From: Bacillus_AB infantis_B | GTDB taxonomy: Bacteria > Bacillota > Bacilli > Bacillales > Cytobacillaceae | Direction of reading: 5' to 3' | DNA: 64,000 bases | NCBI RefSeq assembly: GCF_008180445.1 | Contig: NZ_VTER01000002.1 | Coordinates: 124,001-188,000, forward strand | Shown: positions 24,514 through 32,310 of the stretch, one piece after another | Numbering within the stretch: the first letter of the stretch is position 1 | Layout: each line of letters opens with the position of its first letter | Position numbers and translations under genes: made by a program | The notes under the pieces: model-generated | Told to the model about the DNA's origin: nothing | The model's database searches: none | What the model saw: only the letters and a program-made list of their open reading frames with translations

Positions 24514-25044
24514 ATGATAATTGAAATGACTCAATTTAATATGGAGGATTTTAATAAACCTAACGAATGTTTCGTTGTTTCGGGGAGAATTATACCTACA
24601 TTTGAAAACAATGTTTGGAAAAATACAGAGGAGATATTCTCTGAACCTTATTTCAAGATATATGAAGATGATGAGATTGATATCAGTTATATTGAAGAAC
24701 AGGGGAAAATTGTATATTTCTATTATGATGAAAACGACTGCATCGGTCGGATTAAGATTCGTTCTAATTGGAATGGTTTTGCACTAATTGAGGACATTGC
24801 TGTTGCAACAAATTATAGAAAAAAAGGTGTTGGAACTGCTTTATTAAATAAAGCTATTGAGTGGGCAAAGGAGAATAACTTTAGTGGTCTAGTGCTTGAA
24901 ACACAAGACATTAATGTTTCAGCGTGCCATTTTTACGCCAAAAATCACTTTGTAATAGGTGCAGTTGATACTATGCTTTATTCTAACTTTCCAACAGCAA
25001 ATGAAATTGGATTTTTTGGTACTATAAATTTTAACTTATTGTAG
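24514..25044 (+). CDS. GNAT family N-acetyltransferase
   Basis: This 176-aa enzyme has the acetyl-CoA motif YRKKGVGTALLNKAI at about residues 104-118, the strand ALIEDIAVATNYR before it, and ACHFYAKNHF near the end. The overall pattern resembles the streptothricin/aminoglycoside-type small acetyltransferases, but the substrate cannot be assigned. The start at 24514 is placed by AAGGAGAT. It is an island unit behind leader copy 16. Confidence 0.85.
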   Translation: MIIEMTQFNMEDFNKPNECFVVSGRIIPTFENNVWKNTEEIFSEPYFKIYEDDEIDISYIEEQGKIVYFYYDENDCIGRIKIRSNWNGFALIEDIAVATNYRKKGVGTALLNKAIEWAKENNFSGLVLETQDINVSACHFYAKNHFVIGAVDTMLYSNFPTANEIGFFGTINFNLL

Positions 25045-25080
25045 TTTTAGTACTTGAATAATATAACTAATTGGTATTTG

Positions 25081-25165
25081 GTGGGGGCGTAGATCCAGGG
25101 AGGATTAGGTTTCCGTACTTTATTGCTAAACCTTATTGAACAAACGGGGCAGGTGTGTTGAACAA
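25081..25165 (+). repeat. Island repeat copy 17 (diverged type B plus leader)
   Basis: GGGGGCGTAGATCCAGGGAG..GATTAGG is followed by ACAAACGGGGCAGGTGTGTT. Confidence 0.75.
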
Positions 25166-25246
25166 GCATAACTTAAAGTTATTTGAAACGTATGCAGCAT
25201 TCAGGAAAAATACATAGATAAACATGATTTAGACGGGGGAGTAGAA

Positions 25247-25384
25247 GTGGATTTAATATTTGGAATAGCTATTGTATTAATAGTTTTTTTCTCTTCAAGC
25301 ACTATTGAAAAAAGGTTAAAATCTATTGAAGAATAAAACAATCGTATAATAGAAATACTGCAAGAAATAAGAGATAAAAACTAA
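25247..25384 (+). pseudogene. Small coiled-coil membrane peptide gene with in-frame stop
   Basis: A GTG start behind GGGGGAG opens MDLIFGIAIVLIVFFSSSTI, a membrane helix. A helix EKRLKSIEE follows, then TAA at 25334-25336, and the same frame goes on NNRIIEILQEIRDKN to a second stop. The part after the stop continues the heptad pattern, as in small Bacillus peptides of the form 'membrane helix - EKRL..E.QN.RIIE.L.EIR'. TAA is one base from CAA, so a nonsense mutation is the simplest reading; a 29-aa product may still be made. Confidence 0.55.
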
Positions 25385-25394
25385 GTTGAAATCT

Positions 25395-25480
25395 CACACT
25401 AACGGCATATATGTTCCAGAACAACTGCCGAATTAGCAGCTGTTCTTATATTACAAAAGGGGCAGGTTTGTGCAAGAGAA
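25395..25480 (+). repeat. Island repeat copy 18 (type A plus leader)
   Basis: ATGTTCCAGAACAACTGCCG, GCAGCTGTTCTTA and TTACAAAAGGGGCAGGTTTG. Confidence 0.8.
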
Positions 25481-25549
25481 TACAACTTCCAGAGGCATTG
25501 GACACCAAAGATCACATAAAAAAGAGAGGATTATCTCCTCTCACATGGA

Positions 25550-25999
25550 TTAATTATCAAAGATAAAACGATCCTGATATTTCCGTTCAGAATCTCCGTT
25601 TTGGTCTACGGTCCAAGTAACGATTACTTTTAATTTAGCTCCATTTAATAAAGGAAAATTGTTGTGATGAAAAGTGGGCGTTAAAAGTTTATCGCTTTCG
25701 ATAGTAAATAATTCTATATCTGATTTAAGCTTTGGATCATCTCTAAAGGCTTCAATCCTAATTAACTTGATGTTTTTATTACCAATGTTCTTTAAATCCA
25801 TCCTGTAACGATTATAGAGATTAGTATCTCTTGATTTGTTATTATTTGAAACAGGGCTATCTGGTTTTCCTATCTCCAAGCTCCATTGCTCGGACGTGAC
25901 CTTTACCGGCAGCTTGTCAGGAGATACAGCAAATGCATTAATGGGAATCGATGTTAGAAGTAATGTTAAAATCAGAATTGAAGTATTGATTCTTCTCAA
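25550..25999 (-). CDS. Secreted hypothetical protein
   Basis: This 149-aa protein has a signal peptide (residues 1-25, ILILTLLLTSIPINAFA) and a beta-rich mature domain: 'VKVTSEQWSLEIGK', 'YNRYRMDLKNIGNKNIKLI', 'LKVIVTWTVDQNG'. That pattern is like an Ig or carbohydrate-free accessory domain. The TTG start is preferred because AAAGGGTG lies eight bases upstream. It is the last gene of the island and is on the minus strand. Family not recognised. Confidence 0.55.
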   Translation of the reverse strand: MRRINTSILILTLLLTSIPINAFAVSPDKLPVKVTSEQWSLEIGKPDSPVSNNNKSRDTNLYNRYRMDLKNIGNKNIKLIRIEAFRDDPKLKSDIELFTIESDKLLTPTFHHNNFPLLNGAKLKVIVTWTVDQNGDSERKYQDRFIFDN

Positions 26000-26089
26000 G
26001 GTTTCACACCCTTTTTTTCTTAGGGTGAATCTAACTTGAAAAAATATACAACCTAATTTAGAAATAGGCACCTTCCTAAATTAAAGCTG

Positions 26090-26135
26090 AATTTGTGAAT
26101 AAGTGCACTTAAACAAACGGGTGCTTTAGTGTAAC
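26090..26135 (+). repeat. Island repeat copy 19 (left part only)
   Basis: GAATAAGTGCACTTAAACAA and ACGGGTGCTTTAGTGTAACA, a truncated type A module at the island's right edge. Confidence 0.7.
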
Positions 26136-26145
26136 AAGTTACTAC

Positions 26146-26184
26146 AAAAAAGGCTTAGAGCCGGAAATACTCTAAGCCTTTTTT
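26146..26184. terminator. Bidirectional terminator at island edge
   Basis: AAAAAAGGCTTAGAG pairs with CTCTAAGCCTTTTTT (TCTAAGCC arm). The 120 nt from here to 26304 hold no gene. Confidence 0.8.
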
Positions 26185-26304
26185 GACTGCAAATATACTG
26201 TGATTTGTGTGTGGAATTTGCTGTGTGATTAGTCTGCGATTTAACGTTTTGTACCTCACCAGAAAACCCGTTCCGAATGTGGAGGCACGTTAATTTTGCA
26301 GCTC

Positions 26305-26856
26305 TCAGCCCCGCCTGTCAATGACCGCTAAAACCTCATCAATGCTGGCATGGTTTTCCGGTGAAGAATCAATATGCTTCCAGAGCAGCTCGCCATTTGA
26401 TGAATAAAGCCATGTACCGCCCTGGATATATACATCCTGCGTCTTCATCGATTTCATCACAAATTGCTTCTGTTTTTCTTCATCCGGGATAAAGCCTTTC
26501 ACTTGGCCGGTGACAAATCCAAACCCGGCCTTTGCAAGAAGCTTCCACTTCGGCATTGTCTGATGTCCCATTCCTTTATAGGCTGCCCTGGACGGATCGC
26601 CGTAGATCGGAAACGGAAAAGGTCCGAAATGCTCCAGGAACTGTTCAATGAACGCCCCTTTGGAAGGCGCCACTATTTTCACGTGAAACTTTTTATTTTC
26701 AATTTCTGCTATGCGCTCACGCAACTGCGCGAGATATTCTCTGCAGACTGGTCAGCCAAGGTGGCGGACAAAAACGAGCATCGTATCCTGCCCGCTGATT
26801 GCTTCACCCAAAGTGACTGTATCCTGCGAACCGGGGATCTCCAATTTGTAATCCAT
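26305..26856 (-). CDS. Selenocysteine-containing peroxiredoxin-like protein (AhpC-TSA_2 type)
   Basis: Read through one in-frame TGA (26754-26752, codon 35), this is a 183-aa thioredoxin-fold protein. The key motif is FVRHLG-U-PVCRE, where cysteine homologues have RH(F/L)GCPFCRE, so the UGA stands at the first, redox-active Cys of the CxxC. C38 is the only cysteine. The frame continues on both sides: MDYKLEIPGSQ before, KKFHVKIVAPSKG and TWLYSSNGELLW after. A SECIS-like hairpin follows at 26716-26733. The ATG at 26856 follows AGAGGG. It probably reduces peroxides with a U-x-x-C pair. The alternative, a nonsense mutation, would have to hit exactly this codon. Confidence 0.82.
26716..26733 (-). 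promoter_or_regulatory. bSECIS-like hairpin for the UGA at 26752
   Basis: On the minus strand CTCGCGC pairs with GCGTGAG (one G-T wobble) around the loop AGTT. The loop G is 27 nt after the UGA, within the spacing expected for bacterial SECIS elements. Confidence 0.65.
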
Positions 26857-27049
26857 ACCCATCCCTCTTTCAGAACAAATTTAATAGATTTAGCTCTATC
26901 ATAACGGAAGAGGGGGCAATGGGCAAAAAAAGGGGATCGGGCAATGTGCTTGAAGGAAAATGCCAAAGTTTCCGAATCTGCCGTACTTTGGGACTCTCTG
27001 CCGGAAAAAAGCGCCCGATTCATTTACAGAATCAAGGCGCACTATTTTC

Positions 27050-27688
27050 TTAGTCATCACTGGCCAGAATACCGAAGATCCTAAGAATATTGATAAACAG
27101 ATTGATAAAATCAAGATACAGATTCAGCGCCATGAGCGGCACTTCCTCAGCGCTTACTCCGTACTGCTTCATGCGGTTAAAGTCAAACAGGACATAGCCG
27201 CTGAAGACAAGCACGCCGATAAAGGAAAAAGCGAGCAATGCTGCGGAGTTTAACGGCCAGATCATATGAAAAATGGAGATGCAGATCAGAGCCAGCAGGG
27301 CAGCCATCAGCATACCGCCGAGAAATGAAAGGTCACGCTTGGTTGTGGTTGCATAAAAAGCAAGTCCGCCAAATACAACAGCTGTCGTTCCGACGGCCAT
27401 CAGGACGGTATTAGCACCTGCTGTCGCAATATAATGCGCAATGATCGGGTAGGTTGTAATCCCCGAAATAAAGGTGAAGCTGTACAGAAAAGTGTAGGAA
27501 ATCGCTTTTTTCTTTCTTAAGAAGAACGCTCCGATCAGCATGGCCAGCTCAAGGATGACGAGCGGCAGAAACAGCGCCGGGGGAATATAGACGCCAGCCA
27601 TCGTCCCGAGAAAGGCAAATGCCAGTGACAGGGCAAAGGCTCTTAAAACAGATGGAAGATAGCCGGTGTTGGCAGTTTGTGCATACAT
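27050..27688 (-). CDS. Bax inhibitor-1/YccA family membrane protein
   Basis: This 212-aa protein has seven hydrophobic helices of the BI-1 family, whose bacterial member YetJ is a pH-sensitive calcium leak channel. Diagnostic segments are YTFLYSFTFISGITTYPII and 'VLFDFNRMKQYG' near the end, with the paired aspartate region LYLDFINLFINILRIFG. The ATG at 27688 follows TGAGGTG. It is a single gene transcribed leftward. Ion specificity is inferred from the family only. Confidence 0.9.
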   Translation of the reverse strand: MYAQTANTGYLPSVLRAFALSLAFAFLGTMAGVYIPPALFLPLVILELAMLIGAFFLRKKKAISYTFLYSFTFISGITTYPIIAHYIATAGANTVLMAVGTTAVVFGGLAFYATTTKRDLSFLGGMLMAALLALICISIFHMIWPLNSAALLAFSFIGVLVFSGYVLFDFNRMKQYGVSAEEVPLMALNLYLDFINLFINILRIFGILASDD

Positions 27689-27744
27689 ATGTTTCACCTC
27701 ATATGAATTGTTTACCTTTTATACGCAAAAAATTGCATAAGGTT

Positions 27745-28134
27745 TCAATTCATTTTTTCTTCTTTTAATAGATCACGGATCTCTTTCAGCAGTTCTTCCT
27801 TCGCATCAATGGTCGGTGCTTCCTCTACATGCTTCTCCTGTTCATGTCTGCTCTTCAGCCTGTTGATGAACCTGACAAAGAGGAAGATGGAAAAGGCGAT
27901 GATGACAAAATCAATGATAGATTGGATGAATGCACCATATTTGATGGTAGCGTCCTCGATTTTTACAGACCGCTCGGAAAAATCAACCCCTCCGGTGAGC
28001 AGTCCGAGAAATGGCATGACAATATCATTGACGAGCGAAGTGACGATTTTTCCAAAGGCTCCGCCGATGATGACACCGACTGCCAGATCGACCACATTGC
28101 CTTTGATGGCAAATTTCTTGAATTCCTTCAGCAT
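27745..28134 (-). CDS. mscL: Large-conductance mechanosensitive channel MscL
   Basis: This 129-aa channel opens under membrane tension to release solutes on osmotic downshock. The N-terminal helix and gate read MLKEFKKFAIKGNVVDLAVG, with the conserved GNVVDLAVGVIIGGAFGKIV. Helix 2 is SIIDFVIIAFSIFLFVRFIN, followed by a charged cytoplasmic bundle. The start at 28134 fits AAAGGA upstream; longer in-frame starts would extend past the family's usual N-terminus. Confidence 0.96.
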   Translation of the reverse strand: MLKEFKKFAIKGNVVDLAVGVIIGGAFGKIVTSLVNDIVMPFLGLLTGGVDFSERSVKIEDATIKYGAFIQSIIDFVIIAFSIFLFVRFINRLKSRHEQEKHVEEAPTIDAKEELLKEIRDLLKEEKMN

Positions 28135-28309
28135 ACAAGTCATTCCTTTCGTTATTATCCAAGTTGTATAGCGATAAAAGTTATTATACTTCCAAAAGGG
28201 CCGGTTGTTAAGGTGTGAGAAGCCTCGGCGCATGGTATTGACAGAATCCGGCTTTTTCACTATAGTTACAGAGGACAAAAAAATATACGACATTCCTGCA
28301 TCATGCAGG

Positions 28310-28345
28310 AGAGGTTCATAGCAACAAACCCTCTATAAAAAACTA
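28310..28345 (+). promoter_or_regulatory. PreQ1-I riboswitch
   Basis: AGAGGTTC, then TAGCAACAAACCCTCTATAA and AAACTA match the class I preQ1 aptamer: stem AGAGG/CCTCT, the conserved loop, and an A-rich 3' tail that forms the pseudoknot. A hairpin CCTGCAT..ATGCAGG precedes it. It lies upstream of queF and the queuosine-precursor transporter. Confidence 0.93.
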
Positions 28346-28367
28346 TGGTTCTGATAAAATTGATCAG

Positions 28368-28400
28368 CCATATCCGCGGGGATATGGTTTTTATTTTTTT
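28368..28400 (+). terminator. Attenuator terminator behind the preQ1 aptamer
   Basis: CCATATCC-GCGG-GGATATGG is followed by TTTTTATTTTTTT, 22 nt after the aptamer. It is a likely expression platform. Confidence 0.8.
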
Positions 28401-28468
28401 CGGGCTGATTTTTATATATCGAGGAGCCTCTCTTGTATGCGCAGTACCATATGAGGAGGCTTTTTTCT

Positions 28469-28966
28469 ATGTCTGGAAGAAAAGATGAAGAATTGAAGGA
28501 TGTTACTTTGCTTGGCAATCAGGGGACACAATATTTGTTTGAATACTCGCCGTCCATCCTGGAGGCTTTTGATAATAAGCACCCGAACCGCGATTATTTT
28601 GTTAAATTCAACTGCCCTGAGTTCACAAGCCTGTGCCCGAAAACAGGTCAGCCGGATTTTGCGACCATTTATATCAGCTACATCCCTGATCAGAGAATGG
28701 TGGAGAGCAAGTCACTGAAGCTGTATCTGTTCAGCTTCCGCAACCATGGCGACTTTCATGAAGACTGCATGAACATCATCATGAATGATCTGATTGAGCT
28801 CATGGATCCGCGCTATATCGAAGTATGGGGCAAATTCACTCCGCGCGGCGGCATTTCCATCGATCCGTATACAAATTACGGAAAGCCGGGGACAAAATAT
28901 GAAAAGATGGCAGAGTACAGGATGATGAACCATGATCTGTATCCTGAAACCATTGATAACCGCTAA
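28469..28966 (+). CDS. queF: NADPH-dependent 7-cyano-7-deazaguanine (preQ0) reductase QueF
   Basis: This 165-aa enzyme reduces the nitrile of preQ0 to preQ1 in queuosine biosynthesis. It has the short unimodular QueF form. The catalytic cysteine lies in FTSLCPKTGQPDFA (about residue 55) and the substrate-binding ESKSLKLYLFSFRNHGDFHE at about 78-97. The ATG at 28469 follows GAGGAGG. It is under the preQ1-I riboswitch and 15 nt ahead of the transporter gene, so precursor level feeds back on both. Confidence 0.96.
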   Translation: MSGRKDEELKDVTLLGNQGTQYLFEYSPSILEAFDNKHPNRDYFVKFNCPEFTSLCPKTGQPDFATIYISYIPDQRMVESKSLKLYLFSFRNHGDFHEDCMNIIMNDLIELMDPRYIEVWGKFTPRGGISIDPYTNYGKPGTKYEKMAEYRMMNHDLYPETIDNR

Positions 28967-28981
28967 AAGGAGACATACATC

Positions 28982-29611
28982 TTGCTATTATATTTGAATG
29001 CCGCATTTGCCGGCCTGCTCATATTATCTAACATTCTTGCCGTCAAACTGTTCAGCCTGGGATCCTGGGCTGTGCTGCCGGCGGCTGTGATTGTTTATGT
29101 TTTTACGTATCCGATCACTGATATCATCGGTGAAGTTTATGGAAAAGAAGCTGCCAGGAAGACCGTGCTGGCCGGATTTGTAACACAGCTCCTGTCAGCA
29201 TTTTTCATTTTTGCAGCGATCCATTTGCCTTCAGCGCCCTTCTTCGGGGCACAGGCAGAATTTGAAACGATCTTAAACGGAAGCTTCCGCATCACCATTG
29301 CAAGCCTTATATCTTACTTGGTCAGCCAAAACCTGGATGTGTACGTCTTCCATAAGCTGAAGGAAAAGCATGGCAGCAGGAAATTGTGGATCCGCAATAA
29401 TCTGTCCACAGTCTCAAGCCAGCTGATCGATACTTCTGTGTTCATTCTGATCGCTTTTTACGGCACCATGCCGGCAGGGGCGCTCCTTGCGATGATCGGA
29501 ACACAATATGTCTTTAAATTCCTTGTCGCGCTGATTGATACACCGCTGGTTTACCTGCTGGTCGGCATGGCCAGGAAAGAAAAAAAGCAGCCTGCCGAGC
29601 TGGCAGGCTGA
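28982..29611 (+). CDS. Queuosine precursor transporter (YhhQ/QPTR family)
   Basis: This 209-aa membrane protein imports queuosine precursors. Six helices are visible. 'VYVFTYPITDIIGEVYGKEA' (about residues 38-57) is the YhhQ/DUF165 signature, followed by SQNLDVYVFHKLKEKHG and RNNLSTVSSQLIDT. The TTG start follows AAAGGAG. It forms an operon with queF and shares its riboswitch. Confidence 0.92.
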   Translation: MLLYLNAAFAGLLILSNILAVKLFSLGSWAVLPAAVIVYVFTYPITDIIGEVYGKEAARKTVLAGFVTQLLSAFFIFAAIHLPSAPFFGAQAEFETILNGSFRITIASLISYLVSQNLDVYVFHKLKEKHGSRKLWIRNNLSTVSSQLIDTSVFILIAFYGTMPAGALLAMIGTQYVFKFLVALIDTPLVYLLVGMARKEKKQPAELAG

Positions 29612-29630
29612 CAGCAGAATCTGCGTCATG

Positions 29631-29660
29631 AAAACAGCCTCTTGCCGGGGGCTGTTTTTT
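29631..29660 (+). terminator. Terminator of the queF operon
   Basis: AAAACAGCC pairs with GGCTGTTTTTT. Confidence 0.8.
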
Positions 29661-29689
29661 GATGCTGCCGTCTGATGGTGCCATTTATT

Positions 29690-29797
29690 GGTGCCAGGTA
29701 CCATAAAAGGACAGATGTGGCCAAAGTGTCCACCGAGGGTACCTGGCACCGCAAAAAGACAAATGAGGCAAAAGTGTCCACCGGCGGTGCCTGGCAC
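29690..29797. repeat. GTGCCAGG-type inverted/direct repeat pair
   Basis: GGTGCCAGGTACC at 29690 and GGTACCTGGCACC at 29738 are perfect 13-bp inverted arms. A second copy of the right half (AAAGTGTCCACCGGCGGTGC, CTGGCAC) follows as a direct repeat ending at 29797. Related GTGCC(A/T)GGCAC words occur at 38299, 40853 and 42077. Confidence 0.75.
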
Positions 29798-29903
29798 GTA
29801 AACCAAGTTTTTGTTTCTGGTTCGGTGTTTTTGGTTTACAATCAAGGTGGAAATAATTCTTAATTTTTCAGTGAAGGATAAATGGTATAGGGGGGGAAAG
29901 GAC

Positions 29904-30194
29904 TTGGATAATAAAGCCGGGGGGAAGGATCCCCGTTTTAAGGTGGCGAAGAGGGAAGCCTGGATCGGGATCGGTCTTGTCCTTTTTAATTTTTTATGGT
30001 GGTTTGGCTTTGCTTACGGGATGGGATCAGGGCCTGTTGAAGAGTATACATATATCATGGGGCTGCCAGCGTGGTTTTTCTATAGCTGTGTGGCAGGATT
30101 TGCGGTTGTGTTTGTCCTTGTTTGGGCAGCCGTGAAGTTTCTGTTTAAAGAAGTTCCTTTCGATGACAGTGAAGAAGGGGGGAAGGCGGAATGA
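29904..30194 (+). CDS. YhdT family small subunit (sodium/pantothenate symporter accessory)
   Basis: This 96-aa protein has two membrane helices. 'AWIGIGLVLFNFLWWFGFAY' and 'YIMGLPAWFFYSCVAGF' match the YhdT/DUF997 family usually encoded next to PanF. It starts at TTG 29904 behind GGGGGGAAAGGA and overlaps panF by 4 nt (ATGA), which indicates translational coupling. Confidence 0.85.
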   Translation: MDNKAGGKDPRFKVAKREAWIGIGLVLFNFLWWFGFAYGMGSGPVEEYTYIMGLPAWFFYSCVAGFAVVFVLVWAAVKFLFKEVPFDDSEEGGKAE

Positions 30195-31639
30195 ATATCA
30201 GTGTCATCATCCCGCTTCTTGTGTTCCTGGTGGCGATTTTTCTGGTAGGCTTCTGGGCGAGCAGGCATGTCCGAAAAAGTGATTCTTTTCTGCAGGAATA
30301 CTTCCTCGGCGGAAGGGAGCTGGGCGGATTCATCCTCGCCATGACGATGATTGCCACTTACGGAAGCGCCAGCAGCTTCATCGGCGGACCCGGTGTCGCC
30401 TACACCCAGGGGCTCGGCTGGGTGCTGCTTGCGATGTCCCAGCTTGTGACAGGCTATTTTGTGCTGATGGTGCTCGGGAAAAAATTTGCGATTGTCGCCA
30501 GGCAATATAAGGCTGTCACACTGATCGACTTTTTAAAAGAAAGATATCAGAGCAAGTGGGTCGTGCTGCTCTCAGCACTCAGCATCATCATCTTCCTGTT
30601 CGCTTCCATGGCAGCTCAGTGGGTCGGCGGCGCCCGCCTGATCGAATCGCTGACAGGCCTTTCCTATGGGACTGCCCTGTTTATTTTTGCGGCATCGGTC
30701 CTTGTGTATGTCATCATCGGCGGCTTCAGGGCCGTGGCTGTGACAGATGCGGTCCAGGGGGTCATCATGTTTGCGGGGACCCTGATCCTTCTGATTGCGG
30801 TCATTATTGCCGGCGGCGGGATTGGAAATATCATCACAGATTTAAGGACGGAAAATCCGGGGCTTGTTTCGCCATACGGATTTGACGGGGGCTTGTCCCC
30901 GCTCTATGTTTCTTCCTTTTGGATTCTTGTCGGCGTCGGGGTGGTCGGCCTGCCGCAGGTGACAGTCAGGGCGATGAGCTACAAAAACTCCCGGGCCATG
31001 CACAGGGCGATCATCATCGGGACCTTTGTGGTCGGCTTCATCATGCTTGGCATGCATCTGATCGGCGTGTTCGCCCGTCCGATCCTGCCTGGTATCGAGG
31101 TGGGGGACAAGGTGATGCCGCTCATTGCCATGGAGGTCCTGCCACCGTGGCTGGCAGGGGTGGTATTGGCCGCTCCGATGGCAGCGATCATGTCGACTGT
31201 CGATTCTCTGCTCCTCCTCGTCAGCTCGGCTGTCGTGAAGGATGTGTATCTGAATTATATCAAGCCTGATGCAAGTGAAGGGAGAGTTAAGAAGCTGAGC
31301 CTCACCGTTACAGCGGTCCTTGGGATCCTGGTCTGCCTGATGGCGCTCAGTCCGCCGGATCTGATCATCTGGCTCAACCTGTTTTCCTTTGGAGGGCTTG
31401 AGGCCGCCTTCATTTGGCCGGTCGTCCTCGGCCTTTACTGGAGCAGGGGAAATAAGCATGGAGCCATTAGCTCCATGATCACCGGGGTAGTCTCGTATAT
31501 CCTTTTTTATACATACTATCCGAACGCCTTTGGCATGAACACAGTCATCATGCCGATCATCCTGTCTTTTGCCGCTTACATGCTCATCAGCATGCTGACG
31601 GCCGGGACAGCACAGAAAGATATGGGGCAGACAGCCTGA
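30191..31639 (+). CDS. panF: Sodium/pantothenate symporter PanF (SSS family)
   Basis: This 482-aa protein of the solute:sodium symporter family has about 13 helices. 'YFLGGRELGGFILAMTMIAT' and YGSASSFIGGPGVAYTQGLG near residues 38-78 are typical of PanF, as is the coupling to a yhdT-like gene. Further SSS features are YVIIGGFRAVAVTDAVQGVI and AAIMSTVDSLLLLVSS. It would import pantothenate, the CoA precursor, with sodium. Confidence 0.92.
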   Translation: MNISVIIPLLVFLVAIFLVGFWASRHVRKSDSFLQEYFLGGRELGGFILAMTMIATYGSASSFIGGPGVAYTQGLGWVLLAMSQLVTGYFVLMVLGKKFAIVARQYKAVTLIDFLKERYQSKWVVLLSALSIIIFLFASMAAQWVGGARLIESLTGLSYGTALFIFAASVLVYVIIGGFRAVAVTDAVQGVIMFAGTLILLIAVIIAGGGIGNIITDLRTENPGLVSPYGFDGGLSPLYVSSFWILVGVGVVGLPQVTVRAMSYKNSRAMHRAIIIGTFVVGFIMLGMHLIGVFARPILPGIEVGDKVMPLIAMEVLPPWLAGVVLAAPMAAIMSTVDSLLLLVSSAVVKDVYLNYIKPDASEGRVKKLSLTVTAVLGILVCLMALSPPDLIIWLNLFSFGGLEAAFIWPVVLGLYWSRGNKHGAISSMITGVVSYILFYTYYPNAFGMNTVIMPIILSFAAYMLISMLTAGTAQKDMGQTA

Positions 31640-31640
31640 A

Positions 31641-31675
31641 AAAAGACGGGACAGCTTATGCTGGTCCCGTCTTTT
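31641..31675. terminator. Bidirectional terminator (panF / acylphosphatase)
   Basis: AAAAGACGGG-CAGC pairs with GCTG-CCCGTCTTTT between convergent genes. Confidence 0.85.
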
Positions 31676-31683
31676 GTTATGTA

Positions 31684-31959
31684 CTAATATTTTATCTTAA
31701 AGGAAGAAGACTGCTCGCCCTGGCCATCCAGTTCATCCACTTGCATCTGATCGATCGCCGAGAAAGGGTTCCCTCTCTTCAAATCCCTCATAAAAGAATC
31801 CAGCTGCTTTTTGTCTCCCATTGCCCGGATCTCCACAGAACCGTCATCCCGGTTGCGCACCCAGCCATTGATGCCGTATTGAACAGCTTTTCTCTGTGCG
31901 AAAAAGCGGAACCCCACTCCCTGCACCTTTCCGGAAACTATAATGTTCAAATGGATCAT
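31684..31959 (-). CDS. acyP: Acylphosphatase
   Basis: This 91-aa enzyme hydrolyses the carboxyl-phosphate bond of acyl phosphates. The phosphate loop VSGKVQGVGFRFF contains the catalytic Arg (near residue 18), and NGWVRNRDDGSVEI holds the catalytic Asn. The length is standard. GGAGGAGAAG precedes the ATG. Single gene. Confidence 0.95.
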   Translation of the reverse strand: MIHLNIIVSGKVQGVGFRFFAQRKAVQYGINGWVRNRDDGSVEIRAMGDKKQLDSFMRDLKRGNPFSAIDQMQVDELDGQGEQSSSFKIKY

Positions 31960-32310
31960 CTACTTCTCCTCCGGCACCATAATTACCTACATCGTCCCAT
32001 AAAAGAGGGGCTAATGCAATATTCAAGAAGACGGAAAAAATTAAGTACGGCCCCCATAAAATCTTCCTGCCTAACGAATGATGTAGATAGTCTTTAAAAA
32101 GAAAGAAGATGGAAATACCTGCCTGTAAAAGAAGGGGTTAAAAAAGTTTCTCATTTTATGTTACAATTAGATTACAAACTGTTTAAAAACCAGTTAAAAC
32201 AGATTTGTAGAATATAAATGTCTTTGTTAAACTTTAGAGATGTGACCGGCCATGACAGGGAAAAAGCGTCAGCCGGCATCAAAAACAAGCTTAAATGAGT
32301 GGGAGATAAA
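31960..32310. other. 351-nt intergenic region without recognised gene
   Basis: The region is AT-rich and presumably holds divergent promoters for the acylphosphatase and the lipoprotein genes. I see no repeat, RNA or credible small gene in it. Confidence 0.5.

Noticed and set aside
9900..26135. Integron with attC sites
   Set aside because: No integron integrase, and the repeats lack the attC R'/R'' boxes I would expect. Only the cassette-like layout is similar, so it is reported as an open question.
26305..26724. Short independent protein starting at TTG 26724 after the TGA
   Set aside because: It would lack the whole redox motif, and the frame upstream of the TGA encodes the missing N-terminus with its own ribosome site. 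Readthrough of UGA as selenocysteine explains both.
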